Assembly (NCBI RefSeq): GCF_000972385.1
Contig: NZ_JXTE01000023.1
Coordinates: forward strand, 4,780 to 68,779
Source of the DNA: Streptomyces sp. WM6386
Lineage (GTDB): Bacteria > Actinomycetota > Actinomycetes > Streptomycetales > Streptomycetaceae
Direction of reading: 5' to 3'
Length of the DNA stretch: 64,000 bases
Under the pieces are notes generated by a model. That model saw only the letters and a list, made by a program, of their open reading frames with translations, did no database searches and was not told where the DNA came from. Of this stretch, positions 9,287-17,808 are shown piece by piece; within the stretch, counting starts at the first letter, position 1, and the number at the start of each line of letters is the position of its first letter. The position numbers and the translations under genes are program-made.

Positions 9287-9332
9287 TGGGTGAATGGCAA
9301 TTCACCATAGCTGGTGAATTGCCATTCACCCA
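9287..9332. promoter_or_regulatory. 46-bp perfect palindrome with repeated TetR-type dyads
   Basis: Two arms of 21 bases around the tetramer TAGC at 9308-9311 are perfect inverse complements. Each arm is itself a dyad, GGTGAAT-N4-ATTCACC, at 9289-9306 and 9313-9330. The central part reads ATTCAC-N8-GTGAAT (9300-9319), the same as 5484-5503. On the minus strand a possible promoter (TTGGGT, 18 bp, TATGGT) overlaps it and leads into the MFS gene. It could also fold as an RNA hairpin ending the FAD monooxygenase transcript, but there is no U-tract. Confidence 0.75.
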
Positions 9333-9345
9333 AGAGAAAAGGCCG

Positions 9346-10563
9346 CTACTTCCGCTCGCTCAGAGCCCGGGTGTGGGCGCTGCGCGCGATCTTCGGACCC
9401 AGCCAGCGCTTGAGCCGCCGCAGCGCTTCGAGCTGCCCCGCGGCCTTGTCGAGCCGGTAGTACAGCTGGGGCGGGACATAGGGCAGCAGGGGCGAGTGGC
9501 GCTGGCCGAGCAGGGCGAACATCTGCCGCGGGGGCAGGTGGATGTAGCGCGGGAGGTTCTCGTACCACTGGGCGCTGTAGCGGGCGGCGCTCTGGACGGA
9601 GAGGAGCTCGGCCTTGCGCTGCCGCTCATAGCGGGCGAGCGCTTGTGGGAGATCGCTGTGCTCGCGGAGCGCTGTGGCCAGGGCGATGGCGTCCTCGAGG
9701 GCGAGGGTGGTGCCGGCGCCGATGGAGTAGTGGGTGGTGTGGGCGGCGTCGCCGATGAGGACGAGGTTGCCGTGGGACCAGGTGCGGTTGGTGAGGGTGC
9801 GGAAGTTGAGCCACTGGGCGCTGCCGTCGCCACCGGAGCGGCCGATGAGGGAGTGGCCGTCCAGGACGTCGGCGAAGAGCTTCTCCAGCAGGGTCAGACC
9901 CTCGGCCTCGTCCGCGCCGTCGAGGCCGAGGCCTGCCCAGGTCTCCGGGGCGCATTCGATGACGCAGGTGCTGCGGTCGGGGCCGAAGCCGTAGCCGTAG
10001 CACCAGATCCAGCCGTGGTCGGTCTCGACGAAGGCGAAGGTGAAGGCGTCGAAGACCTTGGTGGTGCCGAGCCAGGCGTAGTGGTTGCGGCCTGCCCTGA
10101 CCTCGGTGCCGAAGTGGCCGGCGTGGGCGGTGCGCAGCGCGCTGTGGACGCCGTCGCCGGCCACGATCAGATCGGCGTCCGGCAGGTTCTCCGGGGTGAT
10201 CCCGTGCTCGAACTCCAGCCGTACACCGAGCTCCCGGGCACGGGCGGCGAGGAGCTCCAGGAACCGGTGGCGGCCGATGCCGTGTCCTTCGTCGCCGCGA
10301 TGGCGGGTCGTCAGGTCCCGTACATGGGCGACGCCGTCGTTCCAGCGGACCGAGTGTTCCTCGACGGCCCGCGCGGTCTCGGGGTCGTGCTCGTGGAGCT
10401 TGTCGAGCAGGCCACGCCAGTAGGTGACACCCCAGCCGTAGGTCGAGCCCTCCGGATTGCGCTCGTAGACGGTGATGTCGTGGGACGGGTCCTGCCGTTT
10501 CAGCAGGATCGACAGATACAGGCCGGCGGGCCCGCCACCGACGCAGGCGACCTTCACGCGCAC
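9346..10563 (-). CDS. FAD-dependent aromatic-type monooxygenase
   Basis: A 405-residue group A flavoprotein monooxygenase. Visible motifs are the GxGxxG dinucleotide fold ([14 protein letters not shown], residues 5-18), the DG motif ([14 protein letters not shown]) and the GD motif ([18 protein letters not shown]). The sequence is closest in feel to salicylyl-CoA / anthraniloyl-CoA hydroxylases and tryptophan hydroxylase VioD. It would use NAD(P)H and O2 to hydroxylate an aromatic substrate. The GTG at 10563 is used; a second GTG six bases downstream with GGGG at good spacing is an alternative. The gene ends 79 bp before the MFS start on the same strand, but the intervening palindrome suggests a separate transcript. 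Confidence 0.88.
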   Translation of the reverse strand: MRVKVACVGGGPAGLYLSILLKRQDPSHDITVYERNPEGSTYGWGVTYWRGLLDKLHEHDPETARAVEEHSVRWNDGVAHVRDLTTRHRGDEGHGIGRHRFLELLAARARELGVRLEFEHGITPENLPDADLIVAGDGVHSALRTAHAGHFGTEVRAGRNHYAWLGTTKVFDAFTFAFVETDHGWIWCYGYGFGPDRSTCVIECAPETWAGLGLDGADEAEGLTLLEKLFADVLDGHSLIGRSGGDGSAQWLNFRTLTNRTWSHGNLVLIGDAAHTTHYSIGAGTTLALEDAIALATALREHSDLPQALARYERQRKAELLSVQSAARYSAQWYENLPRYIHLPPRQMFALLGQRHSPLLPYVPPQLYYRLDKAAGQLEALRRLKRWLGPKIARSAHTRALSERK

Positions 10564-10870
10564 CCCAGGAATTACTCAAAGCGGTCAGTTGACGACGCAG
10601 AGTAGCAGGCGATTGCGCCAGTTTCTCCAGGTGAGCCAGGCCACCGACGGCACTCCCGTCCGCCAAGGACCACCCGAAACACGGCCCCCGACGGAAGGAA
10701 TTTCCCGTTCCGGTGCTCCACGGGCCCCGTCGAAGCAAGATCATCTTCGTTCAACGTTGCACGACATGTTGGTAATTGTCCGGATCACAACCAACCGGTT
10801 CCGAGGGATTTCTCCCGCTCTCCGCGGGGCCGATAGGCATGCGGAGTCGCCCACCACCGGAAGGACTCCC
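10564..10870. promoter_or_regulatory. Intergenic region serving melC1 and the monooxygenase
   Basis: These 307 bp separate two divergent genes and hold no convincing ORF. The half next to melC1 is notably AT-richer (about 10735-10810) and includes the 8-bp palindrome AACCGGTT at 10793-10800 and a TTGCAC element at 10756. The melC promoter is expected here. I cannot assign -35 and -10 boxes with confidence. Confidence 0.4.
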
Positions 10871-11218
10871 ATGCCCGAACTGACCCGACGCCGCGCACTC
10901 ACCGCCGCGGCCGCCCTCGCCACCACGGTCGCCGTCGCACCCCGAGCCGCCGCCCGCGACCACTCCCCCGAGGCCTTCGACGAGGTCTACAAGGGCCGCC
11001 GCATCCAGGGCCGCCCCGCCGCGGCGGGCGGTCACCACCACGGCACCGGATACGCCGTGTTCGTCGACGGCACGGAACTGCACGTGATGCGGAACGCCGA
11101 CGGCACCTGGATCAGCGTCGTCAGCCACTACGACCCGGTACCGACGCCGAAGGCCGCCGCACGCGCCGCCGTCGACGAGCTGCGGGGCGCACGACTCGTC
11201 CCCTTCCCCGCCAACTGA
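10871..11218 (+). CDS. melC1: Tyrosinase cofactor / copper chaperone MelC1
   Basis: A 115-residue caddie protein that loads copper into tyrosinase and carries it through the Tat system. It has its own Tat signal ([18 protein letters not shown]) and the HHH stretch in [12 protein letters not shown] that matches the copper-handling part of MelC1. It starts at the ATG 10871, eight bases after AAGGA. melC2 follows after 31 bp, the classic melC operon order. Together they convert tyrosine via DOPA to melanin. Confidence 0.95.
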   Translation: MPELTRRRALTAAAALATTVAVAPRAAARDHSPEAFDEVYKGRRIQGRPAAAGGHHHGTGYAVFVDGTELHVMRNADGTWISVVSHYDPVPTPKAAARAAVDELRGARLVPFPAN

Positions 11219-11249
11219 CCTGTTCCGCACGCACCTTGGAGTACCGCAC

Positions 11250-12074
11250 ATGACCGTCCGCAAGAACCAGGCGAGCCTGAGCGCCGACGAGAAGCGGCGC
11301 TTCGTCGCCGCCGTCCTGGAGCTCAAGCGCAGCGGCCGCTACGACGCCTTCGTCACCACACACAATGCCTTCATCATGTCCGACACCGACAACAGCGAAC
11401 GTACGGGCCACCGTTCACCGTCGTTCCTGCCCTGGCACCGCAGATATCTCCTCGAGTTCGAGCGGGCCCTGCAGTCGGTGGACGCGTCGGTGGCGCTTCC
11501 GTACTGGGACTGGTCCATCGACCGCTCCCCGCGCGCCTCGCTGTGGGCGCCGGACTTCCTCGGCGGCACCGGCCGCAGCCGGGACGGCCAGATCATGGAC
11601 GGGCCGTTCGCCGCGGCGGCCGGCAACTGGCCCATATCCGTGCGGGTGGACGCCCGTACGTTCCTGCGCCGCTCGCTCGGCGGCTCCGTGCGCGAGCTGC
11701 CGACACGGGCGGAGGTCGACTCCGTGCTGGCCATGTCGACGTACGACATGGCGCCCTGGAACAGCGCCTCGGACGGCTTCCGCAACCATCTGGAAGGGTG
11801 GCGCGGGGTCAATCTCCACAACCGGGTCCATGTCTGGGTCGGCGGCCAGATGGCGACCGGGGTCTCCCCCAACGACCCGGTGTTCTGGCTGCACCACGCC
11901 TATGTCGACAAGCTGTGGGCCGAGTGGCAGCGCAGGCACCCGGACTCGGGATATCTGCCCGCCGCCGGGACGCGGGACGTGGTCGACCTGGACGAGACGA
12001 TGAAGCCGTGGAACGACGTACGCCCGGCGGACCTGCTGGACCACCGGGCGCACTACACGTTCGACACGGACTGA
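11250..12074 (+). CDS. melC2: Tyrosinase MelC2
   Basis: A 274-residue type 3 copper monophenol monooxygenase. The CuA ligands are His38, His54 and His63 (TTHN, GHRSPSFLPWHRR) and the CuB ligands are His190, His194 and His216 (LHNRVH, FWLHHAYVDKLW). All six are present, so the enzyme should be active. It lacks its own signal and depends on MelC1 for copper and export. GGAG lies nine bases before the ATG. The stop directly abuts the stop of the convergent RNase H gene. Confidence 0.96.
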   Translation: MTVRKNQASLSADEKRRFVAAVLELKRSGRYDAFVTTHNAFIMSDTDNSERTGHRSPSFLPWHRRYLLEFERALQSVDASVALPYWDWSIDRSPRASLWAPDFLGGTGRSRDGQIMDGPFAAAAGNWPISVRVDARTFLRRSLGGSVRELPTRAEVDSVLAMSTYDMAPWNSASDGFRNHLEGWRGVNLHNRVHVWVGGQMATGVSPNDPVFWLHHAYVDKLWAEWQRRHPDSGYLPAAGTRDVVDLDETMKPWNDVRPADLLDHRAHYTFDTD

Positions 12075-12773
12075 TCAGGCGTCCGCCGTACGGCACTCCG
12101 GGTGGCCCCAGCCCTGCGCGTTCTTCGCGATGTCCGCGCCGGCCGCGTAGGGGCGGCCGCACAGACAGCGGCCGGGGAACTTGGCCTTGATGGTGCGAGA
12201 CCCTGAGGACGCCGAGCCGGCCGAACCGCCGCTCCGCCGGGGCGACTTGGCCTTGGCGGGGCGGGAGGGCCTCGGGGTGTCGGGCGCGGGCGGCGGCTCG
12301 GGCGAGCCGAGGTCGGTGCCCGCGGGCTCCTGGACCACGGCGGCCTGGCTGGCGGCGCGGTCCGCGAAGTCGTTGAGAGGGTCGCCGTCGACCTGGTGGG
12401 CGGGGACATAGCGGAAGTCGACCTTGCGGCCGTCGAGCAGTTCGTCGATACGGACGACCAGGTCCTGGTTGGCGACCGGCTTGCCGGCGGCCGTCTTCCA
12501 GCCGTTGCGCTTCCAGCCGGGCAGCCAGGTGGTGACGGCCTTCATGGCGTACTGGGAGTCCATCCGGATCTCCAGCGGCACGTCCGGCTCGACCGCCGTC
12601 AACAGGCGTTCCAGCGCGGTGAGTTCCGCGACGTTGTTGGTGGCCTTGCCGAGCGGCCCCGCCTCCCAGCGGGCCGGGGTCTCCGTGTCGTCCGCGACGA
12701 CCCAGGCCCAGCCGGCCGGTCCGGGGTTTCCCTTCGAAGCGCCGTCGCAAGCGGCCACCACACGTTCACGCAT
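12075..12773 (-). CDS. Ribonuclease HI with C-terminal Cys/His extension
   Basis: A 232-residue protein. Residues 1-145 are a complete RNase HI domain that cleaves RNA in RNA:DNA hybrids; the catalytic acids are Asp10 (ACDGAS), Glu50 (NNVAEL), Asp72 (MDSQYA) and Asp135, with His126 also present. A Pro/Ala/Ser/Lys-rich linker (about 150-195) leads to a small conserved-looking module CLCGRPY...GWGHPEC with three Cys and one His, probably zinc binding. The ATG at 12773 is chosen; an in-frame ATG at 12785 is possible. The gene is convergent with melC2 with no intergenic space. Confidence 0.9.
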   Translation of the reverse strand: MRERVVAACDGASKGNPGPAGWAWVVADDTETPARWEAGPLGKATNNVAELTALERLLTAVEPDVPLEIRMDSQYAMKAVTTWLPGWKRNGWKTAAGKPVANQDLVVRIDELLDGRKVDFRYVPAHQVDGDPLNDFADRAASQAAVVQEPAGTDLGSPEPPPAPDTPRPSRPAKAKSPRRSGGSAGSASSGSRTIKAKFPGRCLCGRPYAAGADIAKNAQGWGHPECRTADA

Positions 12774-12819
12774 GGGCCCGATCATGCCACGGAGGGGCGG
12801 GGCGCCCGGCCACCGGTCC

Positions 12820-13614
12820 TCAGACCTCCGAGATCTTCGGCATCTCACCCTCGGTCGTGCTCAGGTCGATCACCGAGAAGCTCGCGCCCTGCGGGTCGCT
12901 CAGCGCGGCGAACCGGCCGAACGGGCTGGACATCGGCCCGAAGCGCAGGATGCCACCGAGCTTGGTGGCCTTGGCGACGGCGTCGTCGCAGTCGGGCACG
13001 GCGAAGTAGACGTTGACGTACGACGGGACCTCGGGCGGGAAGTCGTCCGTCATCTTCATCCGGCCGAGGACGGTGTTCTCACCGACGTCGAAGATACGGA
13101 AGTCGATCGCGTCGTCCTCCATCTGCTTCACGCGGTACGGGAAGACCGCCGTGAGGAAGTCGTCCGTCTTCGCGGGCTCCCGGGTGAAGAACTCCGCCCA
13201 GGCGTACGCCCCCGGCTCGCCGATCGCCTCGAAGCCCTCGTGCTGTCCGGCCTGCCAGACGCCGAAGACGGCGCCGCTCGGGTCGCGGCCCAGGCACATG
13301 GTGCCGAAGTCGCCGACGGCCATGGGCTCCATCAGTACTTCGCCGCCGTTCTCACGGATCTTGCCGGCGGTGGCCGCGGCGTCCGGGCTCGCGAAGTACA
13401 GGCACCACTGCGACTGGCCCTCCTGGCCCGGCATGGGCGGGACGACGGCGGCGACGGCCTTGCCGTCCGAGTACGCCTGGGTGTAGTTGCCGTACTCCGA
13501 CGACGCCTCGCCGAAGGTCCAGCCGAGGACGTCGCCGTAGAAGCTCTTGGCTCCCTCGACGTCACTGAACATCGCATCGGCCCAACAGGGGGTTCCCTCA
13601 GGTTGTACGGCCAT
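12820..13614 (-). CDS. Two-domain VOC (glyoxalase-fold) protein
   Basis: A 264-residue protein with two tandem vicinal-oxygen-chelate modules: residues about 6-125 (PCWADAMFSDVEGAKSFY to DPSGAVFGVWQ) and 140-255 (WAEFFTREPAKTDDFL to DPQGASFSVIDL). Proteins of this layout are widespread in Streptomyces, often labelled hydroxylase or CFP-30B-like, and are suspected to bind or detoxify small molecules. No reaction is established. The start is the ATG at 13614. It is 46 bp downstream of the RNase H start on the same strand. Confidence 0.85.
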   Translation of the reverse strand: MAVQPEGTPCWADAMFSDVEGAKSFYGDVLGWTFGEASSEYGNYTQAYSDGKAVAAVVPPMPGQEGQSQWCLYFASPDAAATAGKIRENGGEVLMEPMAVGDFGTMCLGRDPSGAVFGVWQAGQHEGFEAIGEPGAYAWAEFFTREPAKTDDFLTAVFPYRVKQMEDDAIDFRIFDVGENTVLGRMKMTDDFPPEVPSYVNVYFAVPDCDDAVAKATKLGGILRFGPMSSPFGRFAALSDPQGASFSVIDLSTTEGEMPKISEV

Positions 13615-13833
13615 GGCTGCGGCCCTCTCCGGTTCGGTGGTCGGTCCGGTTTCTCACGCTAGTCACCCCGCCGCCGGGTCGCGCGCCGAACGGTTCGGTC
13701 CGTTTGGGACGGGAAAGAGGGCCGTCACGGAGCGGGGGACGGCATGACGGTTGGTGCGATGCGGGCGGGGTCCGTGATGCGGCCGGGGCCCGTGGAAGGG
13801 GCCGCCGAGGAGGCATCCTTCGGGTTCGTGCGG

Positions 13834-14256
13834 TTACGCGGAGTAAACGAACACCGGCCGTCGCCGGGATGCGGTGAGCCCGGACACCGCCTCGGCCAGG
13901 GTGGCGAATGGATTCAGCGCCTCCGCTGTACCGTTCGCGCGCAGCAACCGCAGCTGACCGGTGTCACACAGAAGAGCGAATCCGCACCCCGCCTCGATGA
14001 CCCGGCGCCGGAAGCGCAGCACCACGTCGAGGCCGGCGGAGTCGATGAAGGAGACCGGGCGCAGGTCGATGACGTAGCCCGGGGCGGCCACCGCCGCCAG
14101 GGTGTCGCACCAGAGGCTCAGGTGGGCGGCGGTGGCCAGGTCGATGTCGCCGTGCAGTTCGGCGACCAGCAGCCCGGTCTCCGTTCGCAGCAGCGCGTGC
14201 TCGCCGGCCGGGGGCCAGGAGGCCGCGTCGACGGGCTCCGCAATGGTGTCGTGCAA
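13834..14256 (-). CDS. STAS-domain anti-sigma factor antagonist
   Basis: A 140-residue single STAS domain (residues about 25-125). The phosphorylatable serine is Ser73 in SFIDSAGLDVV, and VAELHGDIDLATA is the usual first strand. Such proteins bind RsbW-type kinases when unphosphorylated and thereby free a SigB-family sigma factor; this window contains both an RsbW-like ATPase (22610-23065) and such a sigma factor. The only start in frame is a TTG at 14256 with GGACGG upstream, so the N-terminus is uncertain. The 219 bp towards 13615 hold nothing I can name. Confidence 0.85.
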   Translation of the reverse strand: MHDTIAEPVDAASWPPAGEHALLRTETGLLVAELHGDIDLATAAHLSLWCDTLAAVAAPGYVIDLRPVSFIDSAGLDVVLRFRRRVIEAGCGFALLCDTGQLRLLRANGTAEALNPFATLAEAVSGLTASRRRPVFVYSA

Positions 14257-14370
14257 GCCGTCCGTCCCCGTTCCGTACCTGCCGCGTGTTCCGGCACGGG
14301 CGCGTGCGGTGACTTCGTCATCCCCGCACCGCAGGCACCCGCGCCGGAACTCCCCCTTGGCGGCTCCCCC

Positions 14371-14400
14371 TTGAACCGTGGGCCTTTACTGTTCTACCTT
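14371..14400 (+). promoter_or_regulatory. Possible promoter of the two-component operon
   Basis: TTGAAC (14371-14376) and TACCTT (14395-14400) are separated by 18 bp, in an unusually AT-rich patch between the divergent STAS and response-regulator genes. The start codon of the regulator is 78 bp downstream. Confidence 0.4.
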
Positions 14401-14425
14401 CGCCACATGGTCGGGGCATCAACGC

Positions 14426-14451
14426 CCGCTCGTCGGTTGCACAACGAGCGG
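14426..14451. promoter_or_regulatory. Inverted repeat before the response regulator
   Basis: CCGCTCGT, 10 bases, ACGAGCGG is a perfect 8-bp inverted repeat ending 26 bp before the ATG at 14478. It could be an autoregulatory site or a hairpin in the 5' leader. Nothing in the sequence decides between these. Confidence 0.45.
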
Positions 14452-14477
14452 ACGGCAGTTGGGCCAGGTGATGCGGA

Positions 14478-15152
14478 ATGCGTCCGCACCTCGCCCTGAT
14501 CGAGGACGACTCCGATTTCGCACTGATGTGCCGTTCCTATCTGGAACGCGCGGGCTTCACCGTCACCTGGGCCATGGACGCCCGCGCCGGCAAGGCCACG
14601 TTGCACGAGGGCGGCGTCGATCTGGCCGTCCTCGACCTGGGCCTTCCCGACGGCAGCGGCCTGGAACTGCTGCGGGCGCTGCGCTCCACGAGCCGCCTCC
14701 CGGTCATCGTGGTCACCGGCCGCGGTGCGGAGGCCGACCGGGTGGCGGGCCTGGAGATCGGCGCCGACGACTACCTCGTCAAACCGTTCTCGCAGCGCGA
14801 GCTGGTGGCCCGGATCCGCGCGGTACTGCGCCGCTCGCAGCCGCCGGAGACTGCGACCGTGCTCCAGATCGGCTCCCTGCGCGTCGACACCGCCGCCCGC
14901 CAGGCCTCCTCCGAGGGCTTCCCGCTGACGCTGCGGCCCAAGGAGTACGCCCTGCTGGAGCTGCTGACCGCCGCGCCCGGCCGGGTCTTCTCGGCGGAAC
15001 AGCTCCTCGAGCGGATCTGGAGTGCCTCCTGGCAGCAGCCCTCGACCGTGGTCGAGCACGTCTACCGGCTGCGCGGCAAACTCGCCCGGCTGCCCGCTCC
15101 CGCCCCTCGGATCACCACCGTCCGCGGCTACGGTTACCGACTCGACCCCTGA
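14478..15152 (+). CDS. OmpR-family response regulator
   Basis: A 224-residue regulator. The receiver domain spans residues 1-115, with acidic pocket Glu9-Asp10-Asp11, phosphoacceptor Asp53 (VLDLGLPD) and Lys102 (LVKPFS). The winged helix spans about 128-222 (LRPKEYALLELL, VVEHVYRLRGKL, TTVRGYGYRL). It starts at the ATG 14478; another ATG seven bases earlier is out of frame. The histidine kinase gene follows after nine bases, forming a two-component pair with unknown signal. Confidence 0.93.
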   Translation: MRPHLALIEDDSDFALMCRSYLERAGFTVTWAMDARAGKATLHEGGVDLAVLDLGLPDGSGLELLRALRSTSRLPVIVVTGRGAEADRVAGLEIGADDYLVKPFSQRELVARIRAVLRRSQPPETATVLQIGSLRVDTAARQASSEGFPLTLRPKEYALLELLTAAPGRVFSAEQLLERIWSASWQQPSTVVEHVYRLRGKLARLPAPAPRITTVRGYGYRLDP

Positions 15153-15161
15153 GAGCGACGC

Positions 15162-16820
15162 ATGGCCGACGCCCCGGACTTCCGGCGCCTGTTCGACGCC
15201 GTCCTGTCCCCACTGCTGGTCCTCACCCCCGGCTTCACCATCGTCGAGGTCAACCGCGCGTATCTCACGGCCACCCGCACTGAACGCGCCATCGTGGGGC
15301 GTCCCCTCTTCGCCGTGTTCCCCGACAACCCCGACGATCCGTCGGCCGACGGCGTCGCCAATCTGCGCCGCTCCCTGGAAGCGGTGGTCGCCACCAGCCG
15401 TACCGACACCATGGCGCTCCAGCGCTACGACATCCCCACGGAGGACGGCGGCTTCGCCGAGCGCTACTGGAGTCCGGTGAACTCGCCCGTCCTGGACGCC
15501 GAGGGGGAGCTGTCGTACATCATCCACCGGGTCGAGGACGTCACGGAGTTCGTGCATGTGCGGCACGTGGGGCGGGAGCAGCAACGGGTGGCCGCCGAGG
15601 CACAGATGCGCGCGGAGGGCATGGAGATCGACCTGTTCGTACGGGCCCGGGAGATCCGCGAGGTCAACGAGCAGCTCCAGCGCGCCAACGCCGAACTGGA
15701 CGCGGCGGGGCGGCGGCTCAGGGAGGAGCAGGAGGCCAAGGACCGGTTCATCGCAACGCTCTCGCACGAACTGCGCAACCCGCTCGCGGCGGCCACCGCG
15801 GCCACCGAGCTGCTGGCCCTCGACATGCCCGACGGCCATCCGGCGCTGTCCGTGCTGGAACGGCAGCTGGGCACGCTGGTGCGGATGAGCAACGACCTGC
15901 TGGACGGCACACGAGCGGTGACGGGGCGGCTGGGGCTGGTGCGGGAGCGGATCGACATCCGGTCCGTCGTCGAGGGTGCGTGTGCCGACATCCGCCATCT
16001 GTTCGGGCACGAGGGACGCCGGCTCGACGTCGGTGTGCCGGGCGAGCCGGTGATCGTGGACGGCGACCGGCTGCGGCTGGCGCAGGTGCTGACCAACCTG
16101 CTGTCGAACGCGCTCAAGTACACACCGCCGGGCGGGCACACCGAGGTCGCCCTGGGCATCGAGGGTGGGCAGGCCCGGCTGACCGTGCGGGACGACGGGA
16201 TCGGTTTCGAGCCCGGTCAGTCCGAGGACCTGTTCGGGGTGTTCATGCGGGCGGCGCCGGCCGGGCCCGACACACCGGAGGGGCTGGGGCTGGGCCTCGC
16301 GGTCGCCCGCACCGTGGTGGAGCTGCAGGGGGGCCGGATCTCCGCGTACAGCGAAGGGCCGGGCCGGGGCGCCGAGTTCACCGTGGCGCTGCCGATCGCC
16401 GACTCCGGCGCACCTGAACCGGCACGAGCGGTGGTGGTCCGTCCGGCCAGACGGCAGCTGTCCGTCCTGATCGTGGAGGACAACTCGGATCTCGCCCTCA
16501 CCTACCGCACCCTGCTCCAGCGGCAGGGCCACCACGTCACGGCGGTGCACACCGGCACCGACGCGCTCACCGCCACCGAGGGCCGCCTCTTCGACGTCGT
16601 GCTCTGCGACCTCGGTCTGCCCGACATCGACGGCTACACGGTCGCCCGCACGATCAGGACCCGGCCGCACGGCAAGCACCTGCGGCTGATCGCGGTCTCC
16701 GGTTTCGGTCAGGGCAGCGACCGCACCAGGTCCCGCGCGGCCGGATTCGACGCGCATCTGGCCAAGCCGCTGCCATTGAACGACCTCATCGACCTCCTGG
16801 AGCGTTTCGACGAGCCGTGA
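15162..16820 (+). CDS. Hybrid sensor histidine kinase (PAS-HisKA-HATPase-REC), cytosolic
   Basis: A 552-residue soluble kinase. An N-terminal PAS domain (about 8-130) is followed by a coiled coil (155-195), HisKA with His202 (SHELRNPLAA), an HATPase_c domain with the N box NLLSNALKY (312-320) and G boxes DDGIGFE and GLGLGLA, and a C-terminal receiver domain with Asp483 (LCDLGLPDIDG). There are no membrane segments, so it senses a cytoplasmic cue. The internal receiver suggests a phosphorelay or feedback control before the signal reaches the adjacent OmpR-type regulator. Confidence 0.93.
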   Translation: MADAPDFRRLFDAVLSPLLVLTPGFTIVEVNRAYLTATRTERAIVGRPLFAVFPDNPDDPSADGVANLRRSLEAVVATSRTDTMALQRYDIPTEDGGFAERYWSPVNSPVLDAEGELSYIIHRVEDVTEFVHVRHVGREQQRVAAEAQMRAEGMEIDLFVRAREIREVNEQLQRANAELDAAGRRLREEQEAKDRFIATLSHELRNPLAAATAATELLALDMPDGHPALSVLERQLGTLVRMSNDLLDGTRAVTGRLGLVRERIDIRSVVEGACADIRHLFGHEGRRLDVGVPGEPVIVDGDRLRLAQVLTNLLSNALKYTPPGGHTEVALGIEGGQARLTVRDDGIGFEPGQSEDLFGVFMRAAPAGPDTPEGLGLGLAVARTVVELQGGRISAYSEGPGRGAEFTVALPIADSGAPEPARAVVVRPARRQLSVLIVEDNSDLALTYRTLLQRQGHHVTAVHTGTDALTATEGRLFDVVLCDLGLPDIDGYTVARTIRTRPHGKHLRLIAVSGFGQGSDRTRSRAAGFDAHLAKPLPLNDLIDLLERFDEP

Positions 16821-16899
16821 CCGGCACACGTCTTCCGCCCTGTGCCCCGCTGTGCTTGCCTGGGGAGCCGTTTTCGGTGTCCGGGGCGGGAGTTGCCGC

Positions 16900-17805
16900 A
16901 TGCGCAAGCCGTGGATCGTGGGAATGCTGCTGGCCGGAGTGCTGCTCGGAGCGTGCTCGGACCCGGCGTCCGGGCCCGAGGCGGCCCCGTCGTCCGTCGC
17001 GCCTCCCAAGCCGGCCGGCACGACGCAACAGCAGGCCGCCGGCAGTCCCGGTGCCCCGGCGAAGGCTCCGGTGGTGCTGTACCTCGGGGACTCGCTGGCG
17101 ATGGAGGCCCAGAAGGTGGTCGGTCAGGAGCTCCGCCGGGACCTGCGTGCCGAGTACACGGGCAAGCCGTACTCCGGGACGACGGTGTGCGACTACCTGG
17201 AGGGCACCGGCGCCAAGTCCCTCGTGCCGGACCGCGACAAGGCGGCCGCCCTGGTGCGCTCGCTGCATCCGGACTTCGTGGTGCTCCAGTTCTGGGGCAA
17301 CGCGTGGGGCTACACATGGTGCATGGACGGCATCACCCACGCCCAGGCGCCGACGACGTACTTCAAGCGGTACCAGGCCGACATGGCCCGCCTGACCGAG
17401 CAGATCGCGACGGCGGGCGGTGACCGCCGGCCCCGGATCGTGTGGGTGGCACAGGGCCCGGACCCGATCACCCCCGACCGGGTCCGGCGCGTGAACGAGC
17501 TCTACGCGCGCCAGGCGGCCGCCTCGGGCGACCTCGTCGCCGACGCGGGAGCCAAGGTGAGTGCGGCCGGGGCCCGCTACTCCTGGGTCCAGTACCTGCC
17601 GTGCACCGCCTACGAGCGCGAGCACTCCGCGTACTGCACCCAGCCGGGCCGGGACCGGACCGCCCTCCACCGCGACAAGGACTATCTGCACTTCTGTCTG
17701 GCGCCCACCACGTCCACGCCCAAGCCCTGCCCGGTCCGCTCCCCCGGCATCCTGCGGATCGCGCGGGAGATCACCCGGGTGATCGGCCGGACGCCCGTCG
17801 ACTGA
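16900..17805 (+). CDS. SGNH-hydrolase-like lipoprotein
   Basis: A 301-residue secreted protein. The N-terminus is a lipoprotein signal with lipobox LLGAC and lipidated Cys19, then a Pro/Ala/Ser-rich spacer to residue 55. The hydrolase domain opens with YLGDSLAMEA (Ser65) and ends with DKDYLHFCL, which supplies the Asp/His pair, so it is probably an esterase or acyl-hydrolase of the SGNH superfamily tethered to the outer membrane face. The ATG at 16900 has GGGAG seven bases upstream and places the signal peptide correctly. It ends three bases before the convergent VOC gene. Confidence 0.85.
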   Translation: MRKPWIVGMLLAGVLLGACSDPASGPEAAPSSVAPPKPAGTTQQQAAGSPGAPAKAPVVLYLGDSLAMEAQKVVGQELRRDLRAEYTGKPYSGTTVCDYLEGTGAKSLVPDRDKAAALVRSLHPDFVVLQFWGNAWGYTWCMDGITHAQAPTTYFKRYQADMARLTEQIATAGGDRRPRIVWVAQGPDPITPDRVRRVNELYARQAAASGDLVADAGAKVSAAGARYSWVQYLPCTAYEREHSAYCTQPGRDRTALHRDKDYLHFCLAPTTSTPKPCPVRSPGILRIAREITRVIGRTPVD

Positions 17806-17808
17806 GCC

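Noticed and set aside
9287..9332. 46-bp palindrome as a transposon end or insertion scar
   Set aside because: There is no transposase, no flanking target duplication, and it sits precisely in front of an MFS-tetR operon with operator-like substructure.
14394..17021. 875-codon minus-strand open frame across the two-component genes
   Set aside because: The plus strand carries complete response regulator and kinase domains; the antisense frame has no recognisable domain and extends into the non-coding gap.
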